The notes below the pieces were generated by a model that saw nothing but the letters and a program-made list of their open reading frames with translations, ran no database searches and was not told the origin of the DNA. 64,000 bases of DNA, taken from the NCBI RefSeq assembly GCF_020711255.1, contig NZ_JAJFAW010000001.1, positions 240,911-304,910 on the forward strand, written 5' to 3'. The position numbers were made by a program, and so were the translations under genes. The stretch is from Hymenobacter plasmatis. GTDB lineage: Bacteria > Bacteroidota > Bacteroidia > Cytophagales > Hymenobacteraceae. The first letter of the stretch is position 1. Each line of letters begins with the position of its first letter. Shown here piece by piece: positions 44,082-52,401 of this stretch.

Positions 44082-44687
44082 TTAGAGGTCGTACATTTCC
44101 AGAATCGCGAGTTGGGCATCGAAGCGGTACACGTGGACGCCGCCAGTCACGATTTCCAGCCCCACTACCTGGGTTTCGCTCAGGTGCTCGAGGTACATGC
44201 GCAGCCCGCGCAGGGTGTTGCCGTGCGAGACAATCAGCACATTCTTATCGGCGCGAAGCTGCGGCGCGATTTCGGCCTCGAAGAATTCTACGGCCCGGGC
44301 CCGGGTCTGCTTCAGGCTTTCGCCGTTGGGCGGGGCCACGTCGTAGCTGCGGCGCCATTCGTCTACCTGCGCCTGGCCGTATTTTATGGCTACTTCGGCC
44401 TTGTTGAGGCCCTGCAGGTCGCCGTACATCCGCTCCCTGAGGGCGGCCTCGTGATGCACCGGCAGGTCGGCCCACCCCGCCCGCTCCATGATGATTTCGA
44501 GCGTGCGCTTGGCCCGGACAAGGGTGGAGGTGTAGGCCACGTCAAAGTGGAAATCTTTCAGCTTATCGGCCACGGCGTAGGCCTCGGCCTCGCCGGTGGG
44601 GCTCAGGGGCACGTCGAGCCAGCCCGTGAATACGTTGGCGAGGTTGGAAGTCGATTCGCCGTGCCGGACGAGAACAAGGATGGCCAT
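44082..44687 (-). CDS. gpmA: 2,3-bisphosphoglycerate-dependent phosphoglycerate mutase
   Basis: A 201-residue dPGM family enzyme that interconverts 3- and 2-phosphoglycerate in glycolysis. RHGES (8-12; phospho-histidine H9), the second histidine in VSHGNTLRGL, and GWLDVPLSPTGEAEA are the family landmarks; the length is slightly below the full dPGM, with the C-terminus EIVTGGVHVYRFD. The start is ATG 44687; a CTG/ATG extension of seven residues exists. It lies next to sugar-acid genes that yield triose phosphate, which fits, but it is a core glycolytic enzyme. Confidence 0.88.
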   Translation of the reverse strand: MAILVLVRHGESTSNLANVFTGWLDVPLSPTGEAEAYAVADKLKDFHFDVAYTSTLVRAKRTLEIIMERAGWADLPVHHEAALRERMYGDLQGLNKAEVAIKYGQAQVDEWRRSYDVAPPNGESLKQTRARAVEFFEAEIAPQLRADKNVLIVSHGNTLRGLRMYLEHLSETQVVGLEIVTGGVHVYRFDAQLAILEMYDL

Positions 44688-44794
44688 GGGGTGGGGAAAG
44701 CGCTGCAAGGTAGGGTGGGCCTCGGCCTAACCCGCCTCGGCGGTTCTACGTTGTCGGAAGGCCGCAATGTATCACGCTCCCTTCCCGGCCCGCC

Positions 44795-45418
44795 ATGACG
44801 CCCCTATCTCATATCCTTGAACACAAGCTAGTCGCCATCATTCGCGGCGCCAACCCCCCGGACCTGCTGAAAATAGCCGAGGCCTTGCACGAAGGCGGCG
44901 TCCGGACCATGGAAATCACCCTGAATTCGCCCGGAGCGCTGGCCTCGATTGAAGAGCTGGCCGAGGCCATGGACGGCCGCATGCTGATAGGCGCTGGCAC
45001 CGTACTCGACCCCGAAACGGCCCGGGGCGCCCTGCTGGCCGGCGCCCGCTTCATCATCTCGCCCACCCTCAGCAAGAAAACCATCCGCATGACCAAGCGC
45101 TACGGCGCCGTAAGCATTCCGGGCGCCTTCACCACCACCGAAATCCTGAAGGCCTACGAGCACGGCGGCGATATCATCAAGGTATTCCCGGCCTCGGTGG
45201 GGGCCAAATACTTCAAAGACCTGGCCGGGCCGGTGCCGTTTATCCCGCTCATGCCCACGGGCGGCGTTTCGCTGGACAACATCAAGGATTTTCAAGATGT
45301 CGGGGCCGTCGCCTACGGGCTGGGCAGCTCGCTGGTGGATACCAGCCAGCCGGTTAGCGCTAAGTATTTGCAGCAGCTCACGGCCAAAGCGCGGCGTTTC
45401 GTGCAAGCCGTGGCGTAA
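44795..45418 (+). CDS. dgoA: KDPG/KDPGal aldolase family
   Basis: A 207-residue class I aldolase of the Eda/DgoA family, splitting 2-keto-3-deoxy-6-phospho-sugar acids to pyruvate and glyceraldehyde 3-phosphate. The Schiff-base Lys is in IIKVFPASVGAKYFKDLAGPV (about 128-149), the Glu in MEITLNSPG (about 41-49), and MPTGGVSLDNI follows. Eda (gluconate) and DgoA (galactonate) cannot be told apart by eye; the three galactonate-pathway genes immediately downstream favour KDPGal. It starts at ATG 44795, divergent from gpmA (gap 107 bases). Confidence 0.9.
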   Translation: MTPLSHILEHKLVAIIRGANPPDLLKIAEALHEGGVRTMEITLNSPGALASIEELAEAMDGRMLIGAGTVLDPETARGALLAGARFIISPTLSKKTIRMTKRYGAVSIPGAFTTTEILKAYEHGGDIIKVFPASVGAKYFKDLAGPVPFIPLMPTGGVSLDNIKDFQDVGAVAYGLGSSLVDTSQPVSAKYLQQLTAKARRFVQAVA

Positions 45419-45515
45419 GCATTACTAGGAGTTTTATAGAGCGTTAAACTTAAGAACTGCTTTAACTTATTAGTCCGGCATGCCGAGCGCAGCGCACCAT
45501 CTCGCCCCCGCCTCT

Positions 45516-45602
45516 TGTCATGCAGAGCGCAGCGAAGCATCTTCTCACCTTTGAACGACTAGTGCGATGGTGATAAGATGCTTCCTTCGTCAGCATGACA
45601 GA
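45516..45602. repeat. Palindromic GTCATGCAGAGCGCAG family repeat (copy 5)
   Basis: TGTCATGCAGAGCGCAGCGA at the left pairs with a TGCTTCCTTCGTCAGCATGA arm at the right. A weaker unit (CCGGCATGCCGAGCGCAGCG) precedes it at about 45476. Located between the aldolase and galactonate dehydratase genes. Confidence 0.75.
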
Positions 45603-45659
45603 CGGGGCTCGTAGCATGACATTTCGAATATGATTCGCCCCTCATTTTAGCTCAACTCA

Positions 45660-46808
45660 ATGAAAATTACCCGCTTTACCTTGTTTCAGGTGCCGCCCCG
45701 GTGGTTGTTCCTGAAGATAGAAACCGACTCGGGGCTGGTGGGCTGGGGCGAGCCCGTAATCGAGGGCAAGGCGGCCACGGTGGCAACGGCGGTGACCGAG
45801 CTCATGGAAAACCTGGTGGGCAAGGACCCGCTCAACATCGAAGACCATTGGCAAGTGATGTACCGGGGCGGCTTCTACCGCGGCGGCCCCATTCTGATGT
45901 CGGCCATTGCCGGCATCGACCAGGCCCTGTGGGACATTAAGGGCAAGTACCACAACGCGCCGATTCACCAGCTGCTGGGTGGCCGCGTGCGCGACCTGAT
46001 GCGCGTGTACTCTTGGATAGGCGGCGACCGGCCCGAGCACGTGGGGCAGGCTGCGACCGAAATGGTGGCCAAGGGCTTCAACGCCATTAAGATGAATGCT
46101 ACCGATGAAATGGCCTACGTAGATTCCTACGTCAAGATAGACCAGGTGCTGGCCCGCGTGGCGGCCGTGCGCGAAGCCGGTGGGCCCGGCCTGGGCATTG
46201 GCATCGATTTCCACGGGCGGGTGCACAAACCCATGGCCAAGGTGCTGGCCAAGGAGCTGGAGCCGTATCGGCCCATGTTTATTGAGGAGCCAGTGCTGCC
46301 GCAGAACAACGAGGCCCTGCGCGAAATTGCCCGGCACACGTCCATTCCCATCGCCACCGGCGAGCGGATGTTCTCACGTTGGGATTTCAAGCAGCTGCTC
46401 ATTGATGGCTACGTCGACATCATCCAGCCCGACTTGTCGCACGCCGGCGGCATCACCGAGTGCAAGAAAATCATTTCCATGGCCGAGGCATTCGACGTGG
46501 CCGCGGCACCGCACTGCCCGCTGGGCCCCATTGCGCTGGCGGCCTGCCTACAGGTAGATGCCACTTGCCACAACGCCTTCATCCAGGAGCAAAGCCTGGG
46601 TATTCACTACAACAAAGAGAATGACCTGCTCGACTACCTCGTTGATAAGACGGTGTTCGACTACGAAAACGGCTTTTGCAAAATCCCGGAAGGCCCTGGC
46701 CTGGGCATCGAAATAGACGAAGAATACCTACTGAGCCGCGTCGCCATTGGGCACAATTGGCACAACCCCGTTTGGCGGAACCACGACGGAAGCGTGGCGG
46801 AATGGTAA
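45660..46808 (+). CDS. dgoD: D-galactonate dehydratase
   Basis: A 382-residue enolase-superfamily enzyme that dehydrates D-galactonate to 2-keto-3-deoxy-galactonate. The N-terminal [42 protein letters not shown]-type metal ligands in [21 protein letters not shown] (metal Asp about residue 181), FIEEPVLPQ (Glu, about 207-215), ATGERMFSR (Glu) and [14 protein letters not shown] (His) match DgoD. It starts at ATG 45660. A palindromic repeat lies before and after it, yet all four genes face the same way. Confidence 0.95.
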   Translation: MKITRFTLFQVPPRWLFLKIETDSGLVGWGEPVIEGKAATVATAVTELMENLVGKDPLNIEDHWQVMYRGGFYRGGPILMSAIAGIDQALWDIKGKYHNAPIHQLLGGRVRDLMRVYSWIGGDRPEHVGQAATEMVAKGFNAIKMNATDEMAYVDSYVKIDQVLARVAAVREAGGPGLGIGIDFHGRVHKPMAKVLAKELEPYRPMFIEEPVLPQNNEALREIARHTSIPIATGERMFSRWDFKQLLIDGYVDIIQPDLSHAGGITECKKIISMAEAFDVAAAPHCPLGPIALAACLQVDATCHNAFIQEQSLGIHYNKENDLLDYLVDKTVFDYENGFCKIPEGPGLGIEIDEEYLLSRVAIGHNWHNPVWRNHDGSVAEW

Positions 46809-46822
46809 AGCAACCAATAGCC

Positions 46823-47011
46823 CGTCATGCAGAGCGCAGCGAAGCATCTCGCGTGCAGCAGTAACTCAATCGGCTGTCATGCTGACGAAGGAAGCATCTT
46901 ATTACGTTCGAACGATTCGTTCCATGGTGATAAGATGCTTCGCAGGCTCAGCATGACAGACGGTTAGGATTAGTATCGAGGTAAAGATGCTTCATTGTGC
47001 TCTGCATGACG
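46823..47011. repeat. Palindromic repeat cluster, GTCATGC family (copy 6)
   Basis: Several units in tandem: GTCATGCAGAGCGCAGCGAA (46824), TGTCATGCTGACGAAGGAAG (46875), its complement ending CTCAGCATGACAG (46960) and a degraded unit ending GCTCTGCATGACG (47011). It fills the dgoD-dgoK gap. Confidence 0.75.
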
Positions 47012-47036
47012 TTCAATAATTAATTGACCTACCATC

Positions 47037-48029
47037 ATGAACCCAACCTCCACTTTCCTCAGCTGCGATTGGGGTACTTCTTCCTTCCGGTTGCGGCTGG
47101 TGGAGCGCGAGGGCCTGAAGATTCTGGCTGAGGAAAGCTCCAAAGAGGGCAACGCAGCCACGGCCGAGCTGTGGAAGCAGGCCGGGCAGCCCCCGGAGCA
47201 GCGCGTGGGCTTCTACCTGGCCATTGTGCAAAGCCACTTGAAGAAGCTAGAGGAAGCCGTTAAAACCTCGCTGGACGATGTGCCCGTGGTGATTTCCGGC
47301 ATGGCCTCGTCCACCATTGGCATGGAGGAGCTGCCATATAAGCCCCTGCCTTTCGCCACCGATGGCTCGGATTTGCCGGCCAAAATCATTGAGCCCACAG
47401 CCGATTTCAAGCACGCGACGCTGCTCATTTCGGGCGTGAAAAGCGACGACGACGTGATGCGGGGCGAAGAAACCCAACTGGTAGGCTGCCAATTTGCGAA
47501 TACAGCCGAGCAGCAGATGTTCCTGCACCCGGGCACGCACGCCAAGCACGTGGTGGTTCAGCACGGCCAGGCCGTGGCGCTGAAAACCTACATGACCGGC
47601 GAGTTTTTCTCGCTCCTCTCGAAGCAGGCAATACTGGCCGCTTCGGTAGCCGAAGGCGGCCAGTTGGAGGATGGCACCAATCGGCAGTGGTTTGAAAAAG
47701 GCGTGCAGGACAGCCAGCAGGACAACCTGCTGCACAACGCCTTTTTGGTGCGAACCAACGACTTGTTTAAGAAAGCCAGCAAGCCGGAAAACTTCTTCTA
47801 CCTGAGCGGCCTGCTCATCGGCAGCGAATGCCAGGACCTACTGGCCAGCCTGCCCGCCAGCATCACCCTGGCCGGCGAACCCGTGCTGGTGGCGCACTAC
47901 AGTGAGGCCCTGCGCGTGCTTGGCATCGCCGATAAATGCCCGGTAACCACAAAAACCGCCGTTGAGGTAACCCTACAGGGGCAAAGTGCCGTCTTACAGC
48001 ACAGTCGCATCAACCAGCAAAAAGCATAA
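47037..48029 (+). CDS. dgoK: 2-dehydro-3-deoxygalactonokinase
   Basis: A 330-residue sugar-acid kinase that phosphorylates 2-keto-3-deoxy-galactonate at O6. The N-terminal phosphate-1 motif FLSCDWGTSSFRLRLVE (8-24), PVVISGMASSTIGMEELPY (about 83-101), FLHPGTHAKHVVV and a C-terminal FFYLSGLLIGSECQDLL fit the DgoK family. It starts at ATG 47037. The stop is 15 bases before the SMP-30 gene, showing a joint transcript. Confidence 0.95.
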   Translation: MNPTSTFLSCDWGTSSFRLRLVEREGLKILAEESSKEGNAATAELWKQAGQPPEQRVGFYLAIVQSHLKKLEEAVKTSLDDVPVVISGMASSTIGMEELPYKPLPFATDGSDLPAKIIEPTADFKHATLLISGVKSDDDVMRGEETQLVGCQFANTAEQQMFLHPGTHAKHVVVQHGQAVALKTYMTGEFFSLLSKQAILAASVAEGGQLEDGTNRQWFEKGVQDSQQDNLLHNAFLVRTNDLFKKASKPENFFYLSGLLIGSECQDLLASLPASITLAGEPVLVAHYSEALRVLGIADKCPVTTKTAVEVTLQGQSAVLQHSRINQQKA

Positions 48030-48044
48030 CGGCAAGGCATCGAT

Positions 48045-48920
48045 ATGCAGGCTCAATCCATCTACCCCGCGCAGGCTGCCCTGGGCGAAGGCGCCCTCTG
48101 GAACCCGGAGACGCAGCAGCTGTACTGGGTAGATATTGAAGGCCGGGCGTTTCATGTTTTCGACCCCGCCACGGGGCAGGACCGGCACTTCGGCACCGGC
48201 GCCCGGGTGGGTACGGTGGTGCCCATGCACAACGGCGACGTGCTGCTGGCCCTGCAAACGGGCATTTACCAGCTCACTCTTGCCACCGGCCAGCTCAACC
48301 TGGTGGTGAACCCGCTCACGGCGCCCAGCCTGCGCTTCAACGATGGCAAATGCGACCCGGCCGGGCGGTTTTGGGTGGGTACCTTCGACCTGGAGCAGAA
48401 GCCCCACGCCGGTACGCTCTACCGGCTCGACCCCGATGGCAGCCTCCACGTGATGCTGCGCGGCATCACCAACTCCAACGGGGTGGTCTGGTCCTTAGAC
48501 CATCGCACTATGTACTACATCGACACGCCCACGCTCACGGTGCAGGCCTTCGACTACGACAGCGGCACCGGCGAAATCGCCAATCCGCGGGTCATCATCA
48601 CAGTTCCCCCCGGCTCCGGCGTGCCCGATGGCATGACCATCGACGCAGAAGGCATGCTCTGGGTGGCGCTGTGGGGCGGCGGGCGAATTCAGCGCTTCGA
48701 CCCCCACACCGGAGAAGCGCGCGAAACCGTGGAGGTGCCCGCACCCTTCACGTCTTCCTGCGCCTTCGGTGGCCCCGACTTGCGCACGCTTTACATCACC
48801 ACGGCCCGCAGTGGGCTCACGCCCGCCCAGCAGCAGCAATTCCCCTTAAGTGGCAATCTGTTTGCCGCAGAGCCGGGCGTGCCGGGCGTGCCGGCTTATT
48901 TCTTCGATAAGCGACTTTGA
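48045..48920 (+). CDS. SMP-30/gluconolactonase family protein (sugar lactonase)
   Basis: A 291-residue six-bladed propeller of the SMP-30/LRE family. The metal ligands appear as Glu in ALGEGALWN (about 12-20), Asn in GITNSNGVVWS (about 142-152) and Asp in GVPDGMTIDAEGMLWVALWGGG (about 192-213); RFNDGKCDPAGRFWVGT is the other family block. Such enzymes hydrolyse sugar-1,4/1,5-lactones; here it likely opens galactonolactone made by the SDR. Lies 15 bases after dgoK. No signal peptide, so it acts in the cytoplasm. Confidence 0.9.
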   Translation: MQAQSIYPAQAALGEGALWNPETQQLYWVDIEGRAFHVFDPATGQDRHFGTGARVGTVVPMHNGDVLLALQTGIYQLTLATGQLNLVVNPLTAPSLRFNDGKCDPAGRFWVGTFDLEQKPHAGTLYRLDPDGSLHVMLRGITNSNGVVWSLDHRTMYYIDTPTLTVQAFDYDSGTGEIANPRVIITVPPGSGVPDGMTIDAEGMLWVALWGGGRIQRFDPHTGEARETVEVPAPFTSSCAFGGPDLRTLYITTARSGLTPAQQQQFPLSGNLFAAEPGVPGVPAYFFDKRL

Positions 48921-48943
48921 CACGTGAGTAACTGCTGCTTTCT

Positions 48944-49441
48944 CTAATGCAATTGCCGAGCGGTTTGCTGTGCCTTGATAACCGCATCAATCTGATTTTC
49001 TGAATCGAAAGCTGAGTTTGGCAGGAAAATACTTGCTCCATTTTCCGGAATCATAAACAGCGCATTTGGCGTGCGGATAATGTTACTTATTCCATTCCAT
49101 TGTAGCACACCGTGGGAAAAAGGACCATCTATTTTTATAAATTCCTCCCTGAAATTAATGACAATATCCTGGCCCGTGATTCCGCTCTTTTTTCGGTCTT
49201 TCAGCCACTTGCGCTTAGAGTAAATGAACTTTGTGAACTCGTAAACGCCAATAGCAATGAAAAAATATGGTAACATTCCCAAGACTTTTCCGGTGTCAAT
49301 GAATCGTAAGACTATCCAGAATAAAATCATGAAAATAGCTAAGTATGGCTGCCATCTACGAAGCCATTTCTGCGACGCCCATTCCCGATAGAAATCGTTG
49401 TAATATTTATCGTTTGGAGTAATTACTATCGTGAAATCCAT
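48944..49441 (-). CDS. YcxB-like membrane protein, AT-rich gene
   Basis: A 165-residue protein with two adjacent membrane helices (about 32-48 and 54-70) and a C-terminal beta domain (about 90-160, with ITGQDIVINFREEFIKIDGPFSHGVLQWNGISNIIRTPNALFMIPENGASIFLPNSAF), which matches the YcxB-like family. The gene is far more AT-rich than its neighbours (roughly 40 percent G+C by eye), with codon use unlike them, so recent arrival is plausible. It starts at ATG 49441. It converges with the SMP-30 gene and follows the PbpC gene on its strand. Confidence 0.8.
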   Translation of the reverse strand: MDFTIVITPNDKYYNDFYREWASQKWLRRWQPYLAIFMILFWIVLRFIDTGKVLGMLPYFFIAIGVYEFTKFIYSKRKWLKDRKKSGITGQDIVINFREEFIKIDGPFSHGVLQWNGISNIIRTPNALFMIPENGASIFLPNSAFDSENQIDAVIKAQQTARQLH

Positions 49442-49474
49442 TTAAGAAGTATATAGGCAGATTAGTCCTGCGCC

Positions 49475-51856
49475 TCAAAGCTCGGCTACCTGCAGCTGGA
49501 TATCCACGTTGCGGCCGTGGTCGTCGGCGCAGGAGATTTTTACGGCGCCGCTGGGGGGCCGGAAAAACACGCGTTCCGTAGCCGAAGCCGCCCGTAGGAA
49601 CTGGTCGTTTACGTACCAAAATACCTGCCGCACTTCGCTGCCCGCCGCGCAGCTGAGCAGCAATTGTTGCTTTTCGCGGCGGTTGAGCAGGTATTCGGCA
49701 TTGGCCAGAGGCGAGGTGATGGCCAGGGCGGCGCCGGTATCATCGTCGGCATTGCGTACGAGGCGGCAGGCGGGGTTGTGGGCAGGCAGGCGGGTGGCGG
49801 GCAGGCCCTGGGCTTCGCGAAACGCCAGCACTTCGGGCCGCGGGTTGGGGAAGAGCTGGCGCCGAAAGCCGCTGGCCGGCACGCAGGCCCGGCAGTAGGA
49901 AATGGAGCCATCGGCCGATACCAGGGCTTCGCGCTGGTGCTCGCAACGCTGGGCGCTGGATACGCCCGGGAGGTAGTAGTCTATCAATTGGTTGGGGCAA
50001 TGCTCGCCGGGCACCAGCCCACTCTCGGCGCAGACCAGCCGGAAGTCGAGGCTGGTGGGCGGCGTGGCCCAATTGTTCGGCGAGTTGTAAGCCAGCGCGT
50101 TGAACAGCTCAAACAGCAGGGGCGTGGCAATGTCGGTGCCGGTGAGGGCGGGGCTGCCTTCGCCGCTGAAGTTGCCCACCCACACGCCCACGGTGTAGTC
50201 CTGGTTGTAGCCAATGCTCCAGGCGTCGCGGCGGCCGTAGCTGGTGCCCGTCTTCCAGGCAATCTTGGGCAGGCGCGAGCTGCCCTGGTAGCCCAACGGC
50301 AAATCGGGGCGGGTATGTTGAGCTAAAATGTCGGTGATGAGGAAGGCCGCGGCGGGGCTTGTTATTAATGAAGAATGAGGAAAGAGGAATGAAGAATTGG
50401 AAGTTGGAGAAGCCGCTTTGCCGGACAACTCCTCATTATTCATTCTTAATTCTTCATTAAGCGCCAGCGTCAGCGGTGCGTACCGCCCCTTGTCCGCCAG
50501 GGCCGCGTACAGCGCCGTGAGCTCCTCCAGCGTGGCGCCGCAGCCGCCCAGAATCGTGCTCAGCCCCAGCCGGGGGGCATCGTGCGCCACGCGCCGGAAG
50601 CCAGCATCGCGCAGCTTATCGGTGAAGGTGGATACGCCTAGCTCCGAGAGCACGCGCACGGCCGGGATATTCAGCGAGTAAGTAAGGGCGCGCTCCACGG
50701 TCACTTCGCCGCTGAAGTTCTTGTCGAAGTTCTCAGGCTGGAAGCCGCTGAAGTTGGTGGGCACGTCGGGCAGTTTGAGCTTGGGCGTCACGAGGCCGCG
50801 GTCGAGGGCCAGGGCGTAGAGAAAGGGCTTGAGCGTGCTGCCCGGCGAGCGAATGGCCTGCACGCCATCGACCTGCCCGGCGCTGGCGGCGTCCTGAAAA
50901 TCGGCGGAGCCCACGTAGGCTTCCACGGCGCGGGTGCGGTTGTTCACGACCAGCACGGCGGCCTGGGCGATGCCCAATTCGTGGAGGCGGCGCACGTAGT
51001 TTTTGGTCAGGTCTTCGGCCTGAGCCTGGGGGCCGCGCCGCAGCGTGGAACGGATGATGGGCTGGCCGGGAAACCGCGTCACGAGGCGCCGGGCCAGGTG
51101 CGGGGCCAGCAGGGGGGCCGCGTGGCGCTGCACGGCCAGGGGCTCGGCCAGCGCGTCATCAATGTCCTGGTCGGGGAACAGGTGCTGCTGCCGAAAGCGC
51201 CGCAGCCAGCGGTTGCGCTCGGCCAGGATGGCGGCGTTGTTGTTGCCCAGCACCAGGATGCGCGGCTGGTTGGGGATGATGGCCAGCGTCACGGTCTGGG
51301 CCAGCGAGAGGTAGTCGGGCGGCTGCTGGAAGTACAGCAGCGCCGCCGATTTCACCCCTTCGATGTTGCCGCCGTAGGGCACCAGGTTCAGGTACAGCTG
51401 CAGAATCTCGGCTTTGCTGTAGTGCGCCTCCAGCTGCAGGGCCCGCAGCATTTCGAGAATTTTGTTGCCCAGGGTGCGCTCCTTGGGCTCGAGCAGCCGG
51501 GCCACTTGCATGGTGATGGTGCTTGCGCCGGTGGTGCGTCCCGTGCCCAGCAGGTTGCGGCCCGCCGCCTGCACGATGGCAATTGGGTTGACCCCGAAGT
51601 GATACCGGAAGTACCGGTCTTCCTTATAGATAATGGCTTGCTGCAGCGCCGGCGTGATTTCGGGCAGCTCCGTTTTCATGCGCCACTTCTGCGTGGGGTT
51701 CAGGTAGGCATGCAGCACGGTGCCGTCGGCGGCCAGCACCAGCGGCGAGTAAAGCGGCGCGCGGGGCAGGGGAAAGGCAAAATCCAGCCCCACTAGCAGC
51801 CCCACGGCTACCGCCAGTACTGCTCCTGCTAGCCGAAGTGCCTGCCGCCCATTCAT
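49475..51856 (-). CDS. pbpC: Penicillin-binding protein 1C with an in-frame repeat insertion
   Basis: A 793-residue bifunctional peptidoglycan enzyme in the inner membrane. The GT51 part has KEDRYFRYHFGVNP and TGASTITMQVARLLEP; the transpeptidase has SPGSTLKPF (Ser nucleophile), YSLNIPAVR and KTGTSYGRRDAW. The C-terminal BiPBP_C-type domain (about 710-790) ends the protein. A block of about 32 residues (RMNNEELSGK through FLFPHSSLIT) between the SLN and KTG motifs is encoded by an A/T-rich palindromic repeat and breaks an otherwise normal PbpC. The start is ATG 51856. In Bacteroidota and E. coli PbpC works with an A2M lipoprotein, found 4.5 kb away here. Confidence 0.93.
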   Translation of the reverse strand: MNGRQALRLAGAVLAVAVGLLVGLDFAFPLPRAPLYSPLVLAADGTVLHAYLNPTQKWRMKTELPEITPALQQAIIYKEDRYFRYHFGVNPIAIVQAAGRNLLGTGRTTGASTITMQVARLLEPKERTLGNKILEMLRALQLEAHYSKAEILQLYLNLVPYGGNIEGVKSAALLYFQQPPDYLSLAQTVTLAIIPNQPRILVLGNNNAAILAERNRWLRRFRQQHLFPDQDIDDALAEPLAVQRHAAPLLAPHLARRLVTRFPGQPIIRSTLRRGPQAQAEDLTKNYVRRLHELGIAQAAVLVVNNRTRAVEAYVGSADFQDAASAGQVDGVQAIRSPGSTLKPFLYALALDRGLVTPKLKLPDVPTNFSGFQPENFDKNFSGEVTVERALTYSLNIPAVRVLSELGVSTFTDKLRDAGFRRVAHDAPRLGLSTILGGCGATLEELTALYAALADKGRYAPLTLALNEELRMNNEELSGKAASPTSNSSFLFPHSSLITSPAAAFLITDILAQHTRPDLPLGYQGSSRLPKIAWKTGTSYGRRDAWSIGYNQDYTVGVWVGNFSGEGSPALTGTDIATPLLFELFNALAYNSPNNWATPPTSLDFRLVCAESGLVPGEHCPNQLIDYYLPGVSSAQRCEHQREALVSADGSISYCRACVPASGFRRQLFPNPRPEVLAFREAQGLPATRLPAHNPACRLVRNADDDTGAALAITSPLANAEYLLNRREKQQLLLSCAAGSEVRQVFWYVNDQFLRAASATERVFFRPPSGAVKISCADDHGRNVDIQLQVAEL
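50365..50460. repeat. Palindromic TTAATGAAGAATG-type repeat inserted in pbpC
   Basis: A left arm TTAATGAAGAATGAGGAAAG and a right arm CTTAATTCTTCATTAA in opposite orientation, 96 bases in all (a multiple of three). It keeps the pbpC frame and has base composition quite unlike the gene around it. It looks like a mobile intergenic repeat caught inside a coding region. Confidence 0.7.
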
Positions 51857-52401
51857 AACCAAAGGTATCGGCCGAGTAACTGTAAAAAGTGTGTTTAGCC
51901 CAATTTACAAGCATCTGCCCGCTTGCTGCGCGAGCTGATTTCAGTGGAGCTGTGCTACTGCTAAGGCAACCACTCAGCTTGGGCCAGAAGCGGGCGCGAT
52001 GCGGAAGAAAGGTGAGCCGTACGCGTTTTTAACAATCTGAATTATAGAATCAATTAAGAGGCAGATAATGCATTTTACTGAATTGGATTAAATAGTGTTG
52101 ATACATGAGTCGTGAAATGGCAATTATTTCAAAAAACGGATGTGAAGGAGGCACAATTGGGGCTATCTGAGACGAAATGACAAAATTTTATTCATCAAAC
52201 TAGCTTTTTTCATAAATATTTCATTTTTCGTTAAATCCGGTATCTGTATCCTCCCCGTAAATATTCCGTGTTCGGCAGGGACACTTTTCCTGGCTTTCAA
52301 GGCAAAGCGACTGCCTTTTAACAAGCGGTAACTCCTCCACAGAGCTGCCCGGCCGAACGAAATTCCTTTCACCAACCCCCACTTTATTTTCACACCATTA
52401 C
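51857..52401. other. Long intergenic region between pbpC and the subtilase gene
   Basis: About 545 bases between two divergent genes; the right two thirds (from 52020) are AT-rich and should contain the subtilase promoter. A 76-codon frame on the minus strand (52163-52393) is basic and unconvincing. No repeat of the common families is present and no RNA gene is visible. Confidence 0.4.

Noticed and set aside
52163..52393. A 76-codon minus-strand frame upstream of the subtilase
   Set aside because: Basic, no domain, and it overlaps the AT-rich region that should hold the subtilase promoter.
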